From Henriciella mobilis (GTDB lineage: Bacteria; Pseudomonadota; Alphaproteobacteria; Caulobacterales; Hyphomonadaceae), in the NCBI RefSeq assembly GCF_003576315.1, contig NZ_QWFZ01000033.1, positions 278,653 to 342,652 on the forward strand: a stretch of DNA of 64,000 bases. The letters are read 5' to 3'. Positions 26,385 through 33,254 of this stretch are shown in pieces. Both the position numbers and the translations under genes were made by a program. The notes under the pieces were generated by a model. That model saw only the letters and a program-made list of their open reading frames with translations, was not told the DNA's origin and did not search any database. Numbering within the stretch: position 1 is the first letter of the stretch; every line of letters begins with the position of its first letter.

Positions 26385-27319
26385 CTGTCGCAATCAAGCA
26401 CGCCTTCTTCCATGACAAACCAGCACAGTTCACGACCGTTGCTCACTTCAGAGTATTCCTGAGGTTTGAAGTCGACCAGGTCTGCCTCGATAACGCTGCG
26501 AACAGCCGCTGCTGTCTCGGCCTTAGTACGTGGGCGCGTTCCTGCTTCAGTCTCGACGTGTATAAGAACAAGCGCGCGCTGCTTTCGGTCTGCTTTGGCG
26601 TCGTCTGCCTTTTTCTCATTAAAACCCAGACCGATTCCAGCGAGCAACGGAGCGTCATCCAGCTTTTTCATTTGTGCGGCGACTTCTGCACAAAGAATCC
26701 GAGCTCGCTTATCAGACATCATTCTCAGTTTCTCATCTCTATCGGGATCGAGTCGCAGACTCGGCTGCATCCGGCTCGAGACCAGACCAACACATACAAT
26801 TGCGTCAGCCTCCGAGAGTGCGCGTTGATAGTCAGAACTTTCAAAGAACTCCCGGAGCCGAGTTTCGTTAAATTTGTAATCGCCGCTGTGCCACGACGGT
26901 TCTTTCCATATCGTCCAGACTTTCGCGCGGCCACCTAATGGAGAGGCGTCGTCTACAATCTGGCGGCTGCTTTTCATTTCAGTGGTATCCGAGGTCACTA
27001 CGTAAATTTGCTCGGCATTGAAGTTGTGTGTGACGTTGTCCCGCCCGGCTACGTTGGTTTCGCCTAGAACTTCTGTTTCCATCTGCTGAAAATTCACGGC
27101 GCTCGATTGCGAGTCTTTCTCCTGAGAAACAGTAGGATTGTTTTCGATTGTTCTTGCGTTGCCAGCAGAAGCCGGGCCGTCTTTTCCGAGCCGATTCAGC
27201 GCGACACCGAGCGATGCCCAAAACACGATGCCGGACACAACAACAGTTGCTATCAGAGGCGCGCCGACTTTTCCTGCCATCTCCCCAAGGTCTCCCACCC
27301 AGTTCACCCAGTCGCTCAT
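26381..27319 (-). CDS. One-TM protein of unknown function (island cargo)
   Basis: 312-aa protein. Residues about 20-44 form one membrane helix (GAPLIATVVVSGIVFWASLG). Residues about 50-105 are polar linker and include NVAGRDNVTHNFN, a short GRD-type beta motif also seen before effector domains in some bacterial conflict proteins. The rest (about 125-312) is an alpha/beta domain with ADAIVCVGLVSS, RARILCAEVAAQM and KQRALVLIHVE; the spacing loosely resembles an OmpA-like fold. No family is recognised. It is the main cargo of the 1.66-kb island and overlaps the XRE gene end. Defence or stress function is only a guess. Confidence 0.7.
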   Translation of the reverse strand: MSDWVNWVGDLGEMAGKVGAPLIATVVVSGIVFWASLGVALNRLGKDGPASAGNARTIENNPTVSQEKDSQSSAVNFQQMETEVLGETNVAGRDNVTHNFNAEQIYVVTSDTTEMKSSRQIVDDASPLGGRAKVWTIWKEPSWHSGDYKFNETRLREFFESSDYQRALSEADAIVCVGLVSSRMQPSLRLDPDRDEKLRMMSDKRARILCAEVAAQMKKLDDAPLLAGIGLGFNEKKADDAKADRKQRALVLIHVETEAGTRPRTKAETAAAVRSVIEADLVDFKPQEYSEVSNGRELCWFVMEEGVLDCDS

Positions 27320-27451
27320 CTAGGTTCTCTCCGCACTCAGTTTGAACGAGTCTACTCTGAGTTGGCTATCCTTAACAAACGCGCGCCGGGGCGCCGCTGG
27401 CTTTCGCGTTCAGAAAGTATATGAGAGTAGGTCTGCCGAAACTAAGGTTTC

Positions 27452-27463
27452 CATTCCGACTCG
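27452..27463 (+). repeat. Fourth copy of the 12-bp island repeat
   Basis: CATTCCGACTCG in the same orientation as the triplet at the left island end, 82 bp inside the right core. A partial inverted copy follows at 27507-27514. Possible integrase arm site. Confidence 0.65.
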
Positions 27464-27545
27464 AAAAAAATCCTAAGTGTTTTCAATGGAGAACAAAGAA
27501 GCAATTGTCGGAATAGGCCTACAGTTTTCGCCCTTTTAAGCACGC

Positions 27546-27591
27546 TTTGTAATCAGGGGGTCGGGGGTTCAAGTCCCTCTGCCGGCACCAC
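27546..27591 (+). repeat. attR-like core: second copy of the tRNA-Thr 3' half
   Basis: Exact 46-bp copy of 25885-25930. It lacks the 5' half, so it is not a functional tRNA gene; it is the displaced original or the incoming attP copy at the island's right boundary. Confidence 0.92.
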
Positions 27592-27669
27592 CCAGACCTT
27601 GAAGAATGGACCCTGCTTGTCCCAGGAAAGGCTATCCTGGCAATCGCGCGCCAAGGCGGGCAGGCTGGT

Positions 27670-28455
27670 TCAGTGCGAACGGGCGATGCTCGAATCGACA
27701 GGCCGGCAGTCATTTGCGTGACGCAGGCGGCTGGCCCCCTCAACAGCGCTCGTCCGGCTGCGCCCGGCAAGGCCAGGCATGCGGGCGGGCCTTGGCTCGA
27801 CCCATCGTTGCGCCGACTGCTTGCCGGCCAGTTTCGCAAGCGCTTGCCAGTCTAGAACCTTGAACCGGTCCGGTTTGGGCAGGTCAATCACGCCGAGGTC
27901 TTTCATACGATGCAACATCCGGCTGACGGTTTCGAAGGTCAGCCCGAGATAGTCTGCAATGTCGCTGCGGCTCATGCGGATCACGATGTAGGCGCCAGGC
28001 GCGCGAGCGGGTGATTTCTCGTACAGAAAGCAGAGGAAGGACGCCGTGCGTTCGAGCGCGGATTTGCAGCCGAGCAGGGCGGCCTGTTCCTGCGCCGCAA
28101 GGAGGCTTTCGGTGAGATAGCTGAAAATCGCGCGACGGAAGTCGGCGTCGCGCTGAAGGGCCTGTTCGAAGGAGGTGCGTTCATAGACCTCGACCGATAC
28201 CTCGGTAATGGCCTCAGCGTAATGGCGATATGTATGGCCAAGGTCGAGGGCGAGAAAGTCGCCCTGAGTCGCAAAGGAATAAATCTGGCGGCGACCATCG
28301 GGGAGCAGGCGGTAGACGATGACAACGCCTGACGTGACACGAAAAACCGAGTGGGCCGGGTCGCCGTCGAGATAGAGTGACTGATGGGGTCTGTATCGGA
28401 CCTCGTGCTCGCTTTTAATGTCGCTGGCAAGTCTGCGGGACGTAAGCTCCATCAT
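27670..28455 (-). CDS. Crp/Fnr-family transcriptional regulator (FixK-like)
   Basis: 261-aa regulator: an N-terminal cyclic-nucleotide-binding-type beta barrel (about residues 15-125, with DGDPAHSVFRVTSGVVIVYRLLPDGRRQI) and a C-terminal winged HTH with SRSDIADYLGLTFETVSRMLHRMKDLGVI. The recognition helix resembles FNR/FixK (TFETVSR). The N-terminal cysteine cluster of FNR is absent, so it cannot sense oxygen by an FeS centre in the usual way; control by an upstream system is likely, as for FixK. A tail of about 50 residues beyond the HTH is unusual. The double ATG at 28455/28452 follows GGAGAGA; the longer frame to 28524 has no better start. Confidence 0.87.
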   Translation of the reverse strand: MMELTSRRLASDIKSEHEVRYRPHQSLYLDGDPAHSVFRVTSGVVIVYRLLPDGRRQIYSFATQGDFLALDLGHTYRHYAEAITEVSVEVYERTSFEQALQRDADFRRAIFSYLTESLLAAQEQAALLGCKSALERTASFLCFLYEKSPARAPGAYIVIRMSRSDIADYLGLTFETVSRMLHRMKDLGVIDLPKPDRFKVLDWQALAKLAGKQSAQRWVEPRPARMPGLAGRSRTSAVEGASRLRHANDCRPVDSSIARSH

Positions 28456-28764
28456 ATGCACGTCTTTCTCTCCGAACGAAGTCGTTCCTCCCACCTCGCG
28501 AGAAATGTGCGCACTTGCGGCCAATTGGTTAATTCGGAAAACTACCTAACCGTTTCTTGCGGTCTCCGGCCGGCCGCACCGTGACCCGAACACAGGCCCG
28601 AATCCGGCACATCCTGGATTCCTGTGGTGGACCCGGCGGTGTTTGCGAACAGAAATATTCGTTTCAGGTCGCGAACATGCTTTGATCGGCGTCAACTCTG
28701 GCACGATGTGGGTTCGATACAAAAGAGCCTGGACCCGTGATGCCGATCAGGAAGAGGACACCGC
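28456..28764. other. Divergent intergenic region between Crp/Fnr and host-attachment genes
   Basis: 309 bp without a gene. Contains the FNR/FixK-like palindrome at 28682-28695. No other clear element was seen; promoters for both genes are expected here. Confidence 0.6.
28682..28695. promoter_or_regulatory. FNR/FixK-like box
   Basis: TTGATCGGCGTCAA matches the consensus TTGAY-N4-RTCAA for FNR/ANR/FixK. Its centre lies about 76 bp before the host-attachment gene start, compatible with activation from about -41. Confidence 0.75.
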
Positions 28765-29211
28765 ATGAAACTGCCCAACAAGACAATCGTTGCGCTCGCC
28801 GACGGCGGCCGGCAATTGCTTCTCGTCAATCAGGGCGACGAGCAGATCATTGACTTGCGCCATGTCGATCATGACGAGCTGGATAATCCGCCGGCGCGGG
28901 AGCAGGGACGTTCGAAGCCGGGTCAGTTTCAGGCAAGCGGCCATGCTGGCGGCGGGCCCGAGGGGCCTGACAAGCATGAACGTGCAGAACGCCGTTTTGC
29001 CGAAAGGATGGTCGAAAAGCTGTCGAGCCTTGCGGCCAGCGGGACGTTGAAAAACCTCGTCATTGCGGCGGATCCAAAGACGCTCGGCGAGTTGAGGAGC
29101 TGTTATACAGATCCGGTAAGAGCGGCTCTCAAACATGAGATTCCAAAGGATCTGACAAAATTGCCCATAAAGGATATCGAGCAGGCCATAACAGCCTGGA
29201 CCGCCGACTAA
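28765..29211 (+). CDS. Host attachment family protein (baeRF/AtsE-type)
   Basis: 148-aa cytoplasmic protein of the family annotated as required for attachment to host cells. It has the RNA-release-factor-like baeRF fold (family 12 by recollection). Visible: the opening VALADGGRQLLLVNQG strand, a central GHAGGGPEGPDKHERAERRFA segment and the C-terminal LVIAADPKTLGELR. Despite the name, proteins of this type occur in free-living bacteria near stress or anaerobiosis genes. It has an FNR-like box upstream and a GC-rich hairpin downstream. Confidence 0.83.
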   Translation: MKLPNKTIVALADGGRQLLLVNQGDEQIIDLRHVDHDELDNPPAREQGRSKPGQFQASGHAGGGPEGPDKHERAERRFAERMVEKLSSLAASGTLKNLVIAADPKTLGELRSCYTDPVRAALKHEIPKDLTKLPIKDIEQAITAWTAD

Positions 29212-29212
29212 G

Positions 29213-29227
29213 ACGGGGCGCGCCCGT
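29213..29227. terminator. Short palindromic terminator between convergent genes
   Basis: ACGGGGCGCGCCCGT palindrome followed by TTTA. It separates the host-attachment gene from the convergent lipoprotein gene. Confidence 0.45.
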
Positions 29228-29749
29228 TTATTCTCCGCCCACGCAGGATGCGAGATAATCCAGGGTCTCCTGCGTCCGGAAAACCTGCGCATCATCCGCC
29301 CCCGCTGGCGCGGGACCCAGCTTGATGTCGATATATGCCTCGAAACGCGTCGCGGGCGATGGGTCGTCAACAACCGCTTCCGCGTCGGGGTAGAAGACAA
29401 ACTGGGAGAAATCTGCCGGAGAATAATGACAGACGGTGGTTTCCAGACGGCTTTCGATGAACGTCGACGGCTCGGTGTTGCGGAGCACGGTGAATGTATC
29501 GGCCTGATGCTCATGGGCCACTTCGGCTGCCCTGTAGAGGAGATAGTCCTCAACGGTCTTGTAGGACGTTACCGCATTGCCTTCGAAGCTTATCCGGTAA
29601 ATGCCTTCCCCTAGGCTTGTTTCGCTATACCCGGCGCCGGACTCTCTGGCTTGATAGGGGGTTGGCTCTATTGTCTGACATGCTGCGACCGCAAGCGAAG
29701 CTGCCAGTGCAAGACTTTTGGGCAGATGTACGAGATTGGTCCGACGCAT
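29228..29749 (-). CDS. CC0125/CC1285-family lipoprotein (copy 1)
   Basis: 173-aa lipoprotein. The signal peptide ends in the lipobox VAAC (about residues 21-24), followed by the family core GYSETSLGEGIYRISFEGN, then VEDYLLYRAAEV. Such lipoproteins are known mainly from Caulobacterales and relatives; their function is unknown. The ATG at 29749 (MRRTNLV) places the signal peptide at the N-terminus; the frame runs upstream to 29836 without reason to be used. It is divergent from the DUF2267 gene with an FNR-like box between. A second family member is at 31889-32413. Confidence 0.82.
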   Translation of the reverse strand: MRRTNLVHLPKSLALAASLAVAACQTIEPTPYQARESGAGYSETSLGEGIYRISFEGNAVTSYKTVEDYLLYRAAEVAHEHQADTFTVLRNTEPSTFIESRLETTVCHYSPADFSQFVFYPDAEAVVDDPSPATRFEAYIDIKLGPAPAGADDAQVFRTQETLDYLASCVGGE

Positions 29750-29843
29750 TGACACTTTTCCTGCTCTCTTTGGAATACACATAGGCGGCCCCACCCGGCC
29801 TGCGGAACGCATTCGAATGTGCCTGATTGCCATCATGCGGCTT

Positions 29844-29857
29844 TGATCTTGATCAAG
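29844..29857. promoter_or_regulatory. FNR/FixK box (perfect consensus)
   Basis: TTGATCTTGATCAA is an exact TTGAT-N4-ATCAA palindrome. Centre about 70 bp before the DUF2267 start and about 100 bp before the divergent lipoprotein start. Confidence 0.85.
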
Positions 29858-29920
29858 GCGCGGTGACCGGCTCGCCGTAACCTTCAGCCATCAGAAGTCT
29901 TCTCCGAAAGGATGACCGCC

Positions 29921-30364
29921 ATGAGTGAGGCTCTTCCCGTTTTCGCGCAAACGCAGACTGAGACGTATGAGTTCATCGACCGTGTGGCCGAGGAACTTCA
30001 GCTGAATGACCGTCATCATGGCTACGCGGCACTGCGGGCGGTCCTGCATGCGCTTCGCGATCGTTTGCCGCCGGCTGCGGCTGTGCATCTGAGCGCGCAG
30101 ATGCCGATGCTGCTTCGGGGTATATTCTTCGAAAGCTGGAAATTTTCGGAGTCGCCGACAAAGGAACGAAGCGCCGACGATTTCGTGGGCCGTGTGGATG
30201 ACCGGTTGCCACCTGGCTATCCCCTTGATTCCTGGCCAACCACGCGGGGCGTCTTCGCCGTGTTGTGGGAGCGAATGGATCCAGGCGAAATCGATAATGT
30301 CATCGCGACCTTGCCCGAGGCGATCAAGCGCCTCTGGCCGCAGAAGTACGTGGCCGGCCTTTGA
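29921..30364 (+). CDS. DUF2267 family protein
   Basis: 147-aa helical protein with the DUF2267 pattern: TETYEFIDRVAEELQL near the start, YAALRAVLHALRDRLPPAAAVHLSAQMP, then MLLRGIFFESW. Members are found in stress and anaerobic regulons of alphaproteobacteria. No enzymatic motif is seen. ATG 29921 is chosen because the AAGG element is 9 bp upstream; ATG 29912 would sit directly on it. The next gene (DUF3775) follows after 22 bp, so they likely share a transcript. Confidence 0.85.
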   Translation: MSEALPVFAQTQTETYEFIDRVAEELQLNDRHHGYAALRAVLHALRDRLPPAAAVHLSAQMPMLLRGIFFESWKFSESPTKERSADDFVGRVDDRLPPGYPLDSWPTTRGVFAVLWERMDPGEIDNVIATLPEAIKRLWPQKYVAGL

Positions 30365-30386
30365 GAGGATTGGGAAAGCAGACGCA

Positions 30387-30818
30387 ATGACACAGAGATC
30401 TTTCGACCTGACAATCGATCCGGCCGTGGCTTACCGGATCGCGGAACTCGCACGTGAGTTTACGGCCGAGGATTACGGCCCGCAGCCTGATGATGATGAG
30501 CGCGAAAGTGATCCGGTCCAGTACGACGAGGCGGAGCTCGACGAGGATGTGAATGCAGGGCCAGTCGACCCGGTTCATGCCGAGCTAACAGGCGTGATCG
30601 AAGCGCTTGATATTGACGAGTTGCGTGACCTGCTCGCACTGATCTGGCTCGGCCGGGGCGATTTCGATGGCCGTTGGGACGCCGCCCGGCGACAGGCGCG
30701 CGAAACCGAAAGCCTCCACCTCATTTCCTATCTCGAACAGACCCCGCTGGCGGACGAGTATCTAAGCCAGGCGCTCGACCAGTTGGGCTATCCAGCCGAG
30801 GAATACGGCCAGCAATAG
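30387..30818 (+). CDS. DUF3775 family protein
   Basis: 143-aa acidic protein. The core has FDLTIDPAVAYRIAELAREF and a C-terminal half with IEALDIDELRDLLALIWLGRGDF, then WDAARRQARE and SYLEQTPLADEYLSQAL, the usual DUF3775 layout. An acidic insertion (DDDERESDPVQYDEAELDEDV) links the two halves. Function unknown. It is the second gene behind the FNR-like box at 29844 and ends 27 bp before the convergent protease gene. Confidence 0.85.
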   Translation: MTQRSFDLTIDPAVAYRIAELAREFTAEDYGPQPDDDERESDPVQYDEAELDEDVNAGPVDPVHAELTGVIEALDIDELRDLLALIWLGRGDFDGRWDAARRQARETESLHLISYLEQTPLADEYLSQALDQLGYPAEEYGQQ

Positions 30819-30844
30819 CGGCGGAGTGGCGAACGCCGTCCGGA

Positions 30845-31669
30845 TCACCGCGGGCCGGATGGCGGACGGGTCCTTGGTTCAGGGGCATATTCGACGCTCT
30901 GGCCCATCCGCGTCGGCTGGGGATACATCGTCATCAGATCGAGAACCGATGAGGGCATATCCAGGGAGATGTTGAGACCGAGGGCGGAGGCTTCCTCAGC
31001 TGAAATCGGATAGTCATGCGTCCAGTGCCCGCTGCTGAGCGCGTCAACCAGGGCGGATCGCTTGCCCGGATCGACATCGGGAGACAGAAGCGCTTCTACC
31101 GTTTTGCGCAGCTGATCGAGTGCCTTGCGGGCGACATCGGCCTGGATCAGCGTTTCATCGTCGATTTCGGCAACCGGCTTTCGGGCAACCACGTCGAGGA
31201 TGGACACGGCCGGGTACTGGTTGATCTGCGGATCGACGGGCCCGAGCACCGAATGCGGTGACATGACGATCTCGTCCGCCGCCAGGGCGATCAGCGTTCC
31301 ACCGGACATGGCCATATGGGGAATGTAGACGGTGACCTTGGCGGGATGTGCGCGGATAGCCCTTGCAATCTGGGTCGAAGCGAGGACCAGCCCGCCCGGT
31401 GTATGGAGGATCAGGTCGATCGGGACATTGTTCCCCGTCATCTGGATGGCCCGAAGGACGGCTTCGGAATCCTGCATGTCGATGTAGCGCATGACCGGAA
31501 ATCCCAGCAGCCGCATGGTTTCCTGCCGGTGGATGAGCGCGATTGCCCGGGAACCATTGGCCCGTTCGATCTGCGATAACTTCCCGCGCCGGGACCATTC
31601 CATGACGCGAGTGCTTATGATCGGCTGGAGCGCGAAGACGAGAAATAGGATCCATATCAGGTCAGTCAT
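30845..31669 (-). CDS. SDH-type serine protease, Clp/crotonase fold, membrane-anchored
   Basis: 274-aa protein with one N-terminal membrane helix (about residues 3-20), then a Clp-fold protease domain. Visible: the substrate-strand region IDLILHTPGGLVLASTQIARAI, the nucleophile Ser122 in MAMSGGT and the acid/base pair in SPHSVLGPVDPQI (His139, Asp146), which is the Ser-Asp-His order that names the family. It probably trims or quality-controls membrane proteins at the cytoplasmic face. It is divergent from the second CC0125/CC1285 lipoprotein, with an FNR-like box between. Confidence 0.87.
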   Translation of the reverse strand: MTDLIWILFLVFALQPIISTRVMEWSRRGKLSQIERANGSRAIALIHRQETMRLLGFPVMRYIDMQDSEAVLRAIQMTGNNVPIDLILHTPGGLVLASTQIARAIRAHPAKVTVYIPHMAMSGGTLIALAADEIVMSPHSVLGPVDPQINQYPAVSILDVVARKPVAEIDDETLIQADVARKALDQLRKTVEALLSPDVDPGKRSALVDALSSGHWTHDYPISAEEASALGLNISLDMPSSVLDLMTMYPQPTRMGQSVEYAPEPRTRPPSGPR

Positions 31670-31813
31670 GTCGTTGCGTTTTCTCTCCGGTTTAGCCCAT
31701 CGCCGTCACTGTATTCAGTTGTCGCCCGGAAGCCATGCCTTCAATAGCGCAGCAAAGCGCCGAAATTTCGGTTCAGGTCACCTCGCTTATGGTCATTGCG
31801 GCGCAGGCCGGAT

Positions 31814-31827
31814 TTGACATTGCGCAA
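31814..31827. promoter_or_regulatory. FNR/FixK-like box (one mismatch)
   Basis: TTGACATTGCGCAA fits TTGAY-N4-RTCAA except for CG in place of RT in the right half-site. Centre about 68 bp before the lipoprotein gene at 31889, similar to the other two boxes. Confidence 0.55.
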
Positions 31828-31888
31828 GGCGCCCGCTTCGCAGCTGCGCCAATGTCCAGCGGCAATCAGGCCGAGGAGGACCAGTTTC

Positions 31889-32413
31889 ATGCGTATTGCA
31901 CTTCTGACCGCACTTGTTTCCGCTACGCTGCTTGCCGCCTGCCAGACGGCAACACCCTACGGGCCAATGGACGGACAGTATGGCTACAGCGACCAGCAGA
32001 TCGAGAGCGATCGCTATCAGGTCGCGTTCCGGGGCAACAGCGCCACGCCGAGGGAAACCGTAGAGGCTTTCCTGCTTTATCGGGCCGCTGAGCTCACCGT
32101 GGCGAATGGTGCCGACTATTTCATGGTCGTCGAGCGCGCGACCGATACGAGCTCAACCTGGCGCGCCGCCGGCCATACACCCGCAGTATACGGATATTAT
32201 CCCTATGCGCGCCACCGCTTCCCATACTATTCCTATGGCTATCCTTGGGCATACGATGCCACCTACCGTGAAAGCCGCCGCTACGAGGCACATGCCTATA
32301 TAAAGCTATTTAGCGGCGATAAGCCGGAAGATGGCGCAAACGTTTATGATGCGCGTGAAGTGTTGGCTAATCTCGAGCCGATGATCCTGAGTTCGCAGGC
32401 CAGTAGCGGCTAG
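31889..32413 (+). CDS. CC0125/CC1285-family lipoprotein (copy 2)
   Basis: 174-aa lipoprotein with lipobox LAAC (residues about 15-18). The family core is visible as QIESDRYQVAFRGNS, then VEAFLLYRAAELT, and matches copy 1 at 29228-29749. An inserted Tyr/Pro/His-rich stretch (YGYYPYARHRFPYYSYGYPW, about residues 104-123) is specific to this copy and could be surface-exposed. The start at 31889 has GAGGAGG upstream. It is followed after about 60 bp by ydcF-like DNA. Confidence 0.82.
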   Translation: MRIALLTALVSATLLAACQTATPYGPMDGQYGYSDQQIESDRYQVAFRGNSATPRETVEAFLLYRAAELTVANGADYFMVVERATDTSSTWRAAGHTPAVYGYYPYARHRFPYYSYGYPWAYDATYRESRRYEAHAYIKLFSGDKPEDGANVYDAREVLANLEPMILSSQASSG

Positions 32414-32476
32414 AAAACCGGCCCGCGTGTTGGCGTCGTTGGCCTCGGTCTGCTAAGTCTGCCGGCAGGGGACAAC

Positions 32477-33241
32477 ATGTATCTGATTGCGCAGGTCATA
32501 CATTTCGTGATCCAGCCCTGGCACCTTTGCCTTGGTCTGGTCGGGCTCGGGCTCGCCATGCTGGCCCTCGATTACCGCCGGCTGGCCAAATACAGCTTCT
32601 GGGCGTCCGGGGGGCTTGTGGCCCTGATCTCCCTCACCCCTTTTGCAGACTGGCTAGCCTGGTCGCTCGAGGACCGCATAGAGCCGGCCGCATATGACAT
32701 CGATGAGATCCAAGGCGCCATCGTCCTCGGTGGTTCGACCGGCTCGGGAGAACTGACGGATCTGCGCGGCGTCTACCTTCTCACCGGCTCGGGTGAGCGG
32801 CTGGCGGCCATTCCTTCCCTGCGTCGCCATCGCCCGGACCTGCCAATCATCGTCACGGGCAATCCCGATGAGGCGAGGATTACACGCGCTTTCCTCGCCG
32901 ATGTCGGCGTCGATCCGGAGACGATTATCTTTGAGGACGAGTCGCGAAACACGCATGAAAATGCGATGTTTTCAGCCGACATGCTGCCGGATCCGGCCGG
33001 CCAGTATCTTCTCATTACCTCGGCGCGTCACATGCCTCGTTCGGTCGGAACGTTCCGGCAGGCCGGCGTGGACGTTATTCCGTACCCGGTCGATTACAGG
33101 GCATTGCCACCATCCTGGGCGGTGAGCCGCATGAATCCGACCACACGGTTCGAACTGCTGGATGACGTCGTCGATGAGTGGGTCGGCCTCGTTTCCTACC
33201 GACTGCTCGGGCGGACGGACGCGCTCTATCCCGACGATTGA
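32477..33241 (+). CDS. YdcF family (DUF218) membrane-anchored protein
   Basis: 254-aa protein with two N-terminal hydrophobic helices (about residues 16-32 and 40-57), then a DUF218 Rossmann-like domain: GAIVLGGSTGSGE, PDLPIIVTGNPDEAR, FEDESRNTHENAMFS and LLITSARHMPRSVGTF. Members are linked to envelope and vancomycin-resistance traits (SanA-like), but the activity is unknown. It has a GGGGA ribosome site before the ATG. The next gene on the right is convergent. Confidence 0.85.
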   Translation: MYLIAQVIHFVIQPWHLCLGLVGLGLAMLALDYRRLAKYSFWASGGLVALISLTPFADWLAWSLEDRIEPAAYDIDEIQGAIVLGGSTGSGELTDLRGVYLLTGSGERLAAIPSLRRHRPDLPIIVTGNPDEARITRAFLADVGVDPETIIFEDESRNTHENAMFSADMLPDPAGQYLLITSARHMPRSVGTFRQAGVDVIPYPVDYRALPPSWAVSRMNPTTRFELLDDVVDEWVGLVSYRLLGRTDALYPDD

Positions 33242-33254
33242 CACCGTCCCTGCA

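Larger units (their letters stand above)
25885..27591 (+). mobile_element. Small integrase-less genomic island in tRNA-Thr
   Basis: 1,661-bp unit between two identical 46-bp copies of the tRNA-Thr 3' half. It holds only an XRE regulator (26034-26384) and a convergent one-TM protein (26381-27319). Base composition is visibly lower in GC than the flanks. No integrase, relic of one, or transposase is seen inside, so it must have been moved in trans or have lost its integrase. Short repeats of CATTCCGACTC near both ends could be the arm-type integrase sites. Flanks are a host OmpA-like gene on the left and a Crp/Fnr gene on the right. Confidence 0.82.

Noticed and set aside
27541..27592. Second tRNA-Thr gene
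   Set aside because: Only the 3' half from the anticodon loop is present; no D-arm or 5' acceptor strand lies before it.
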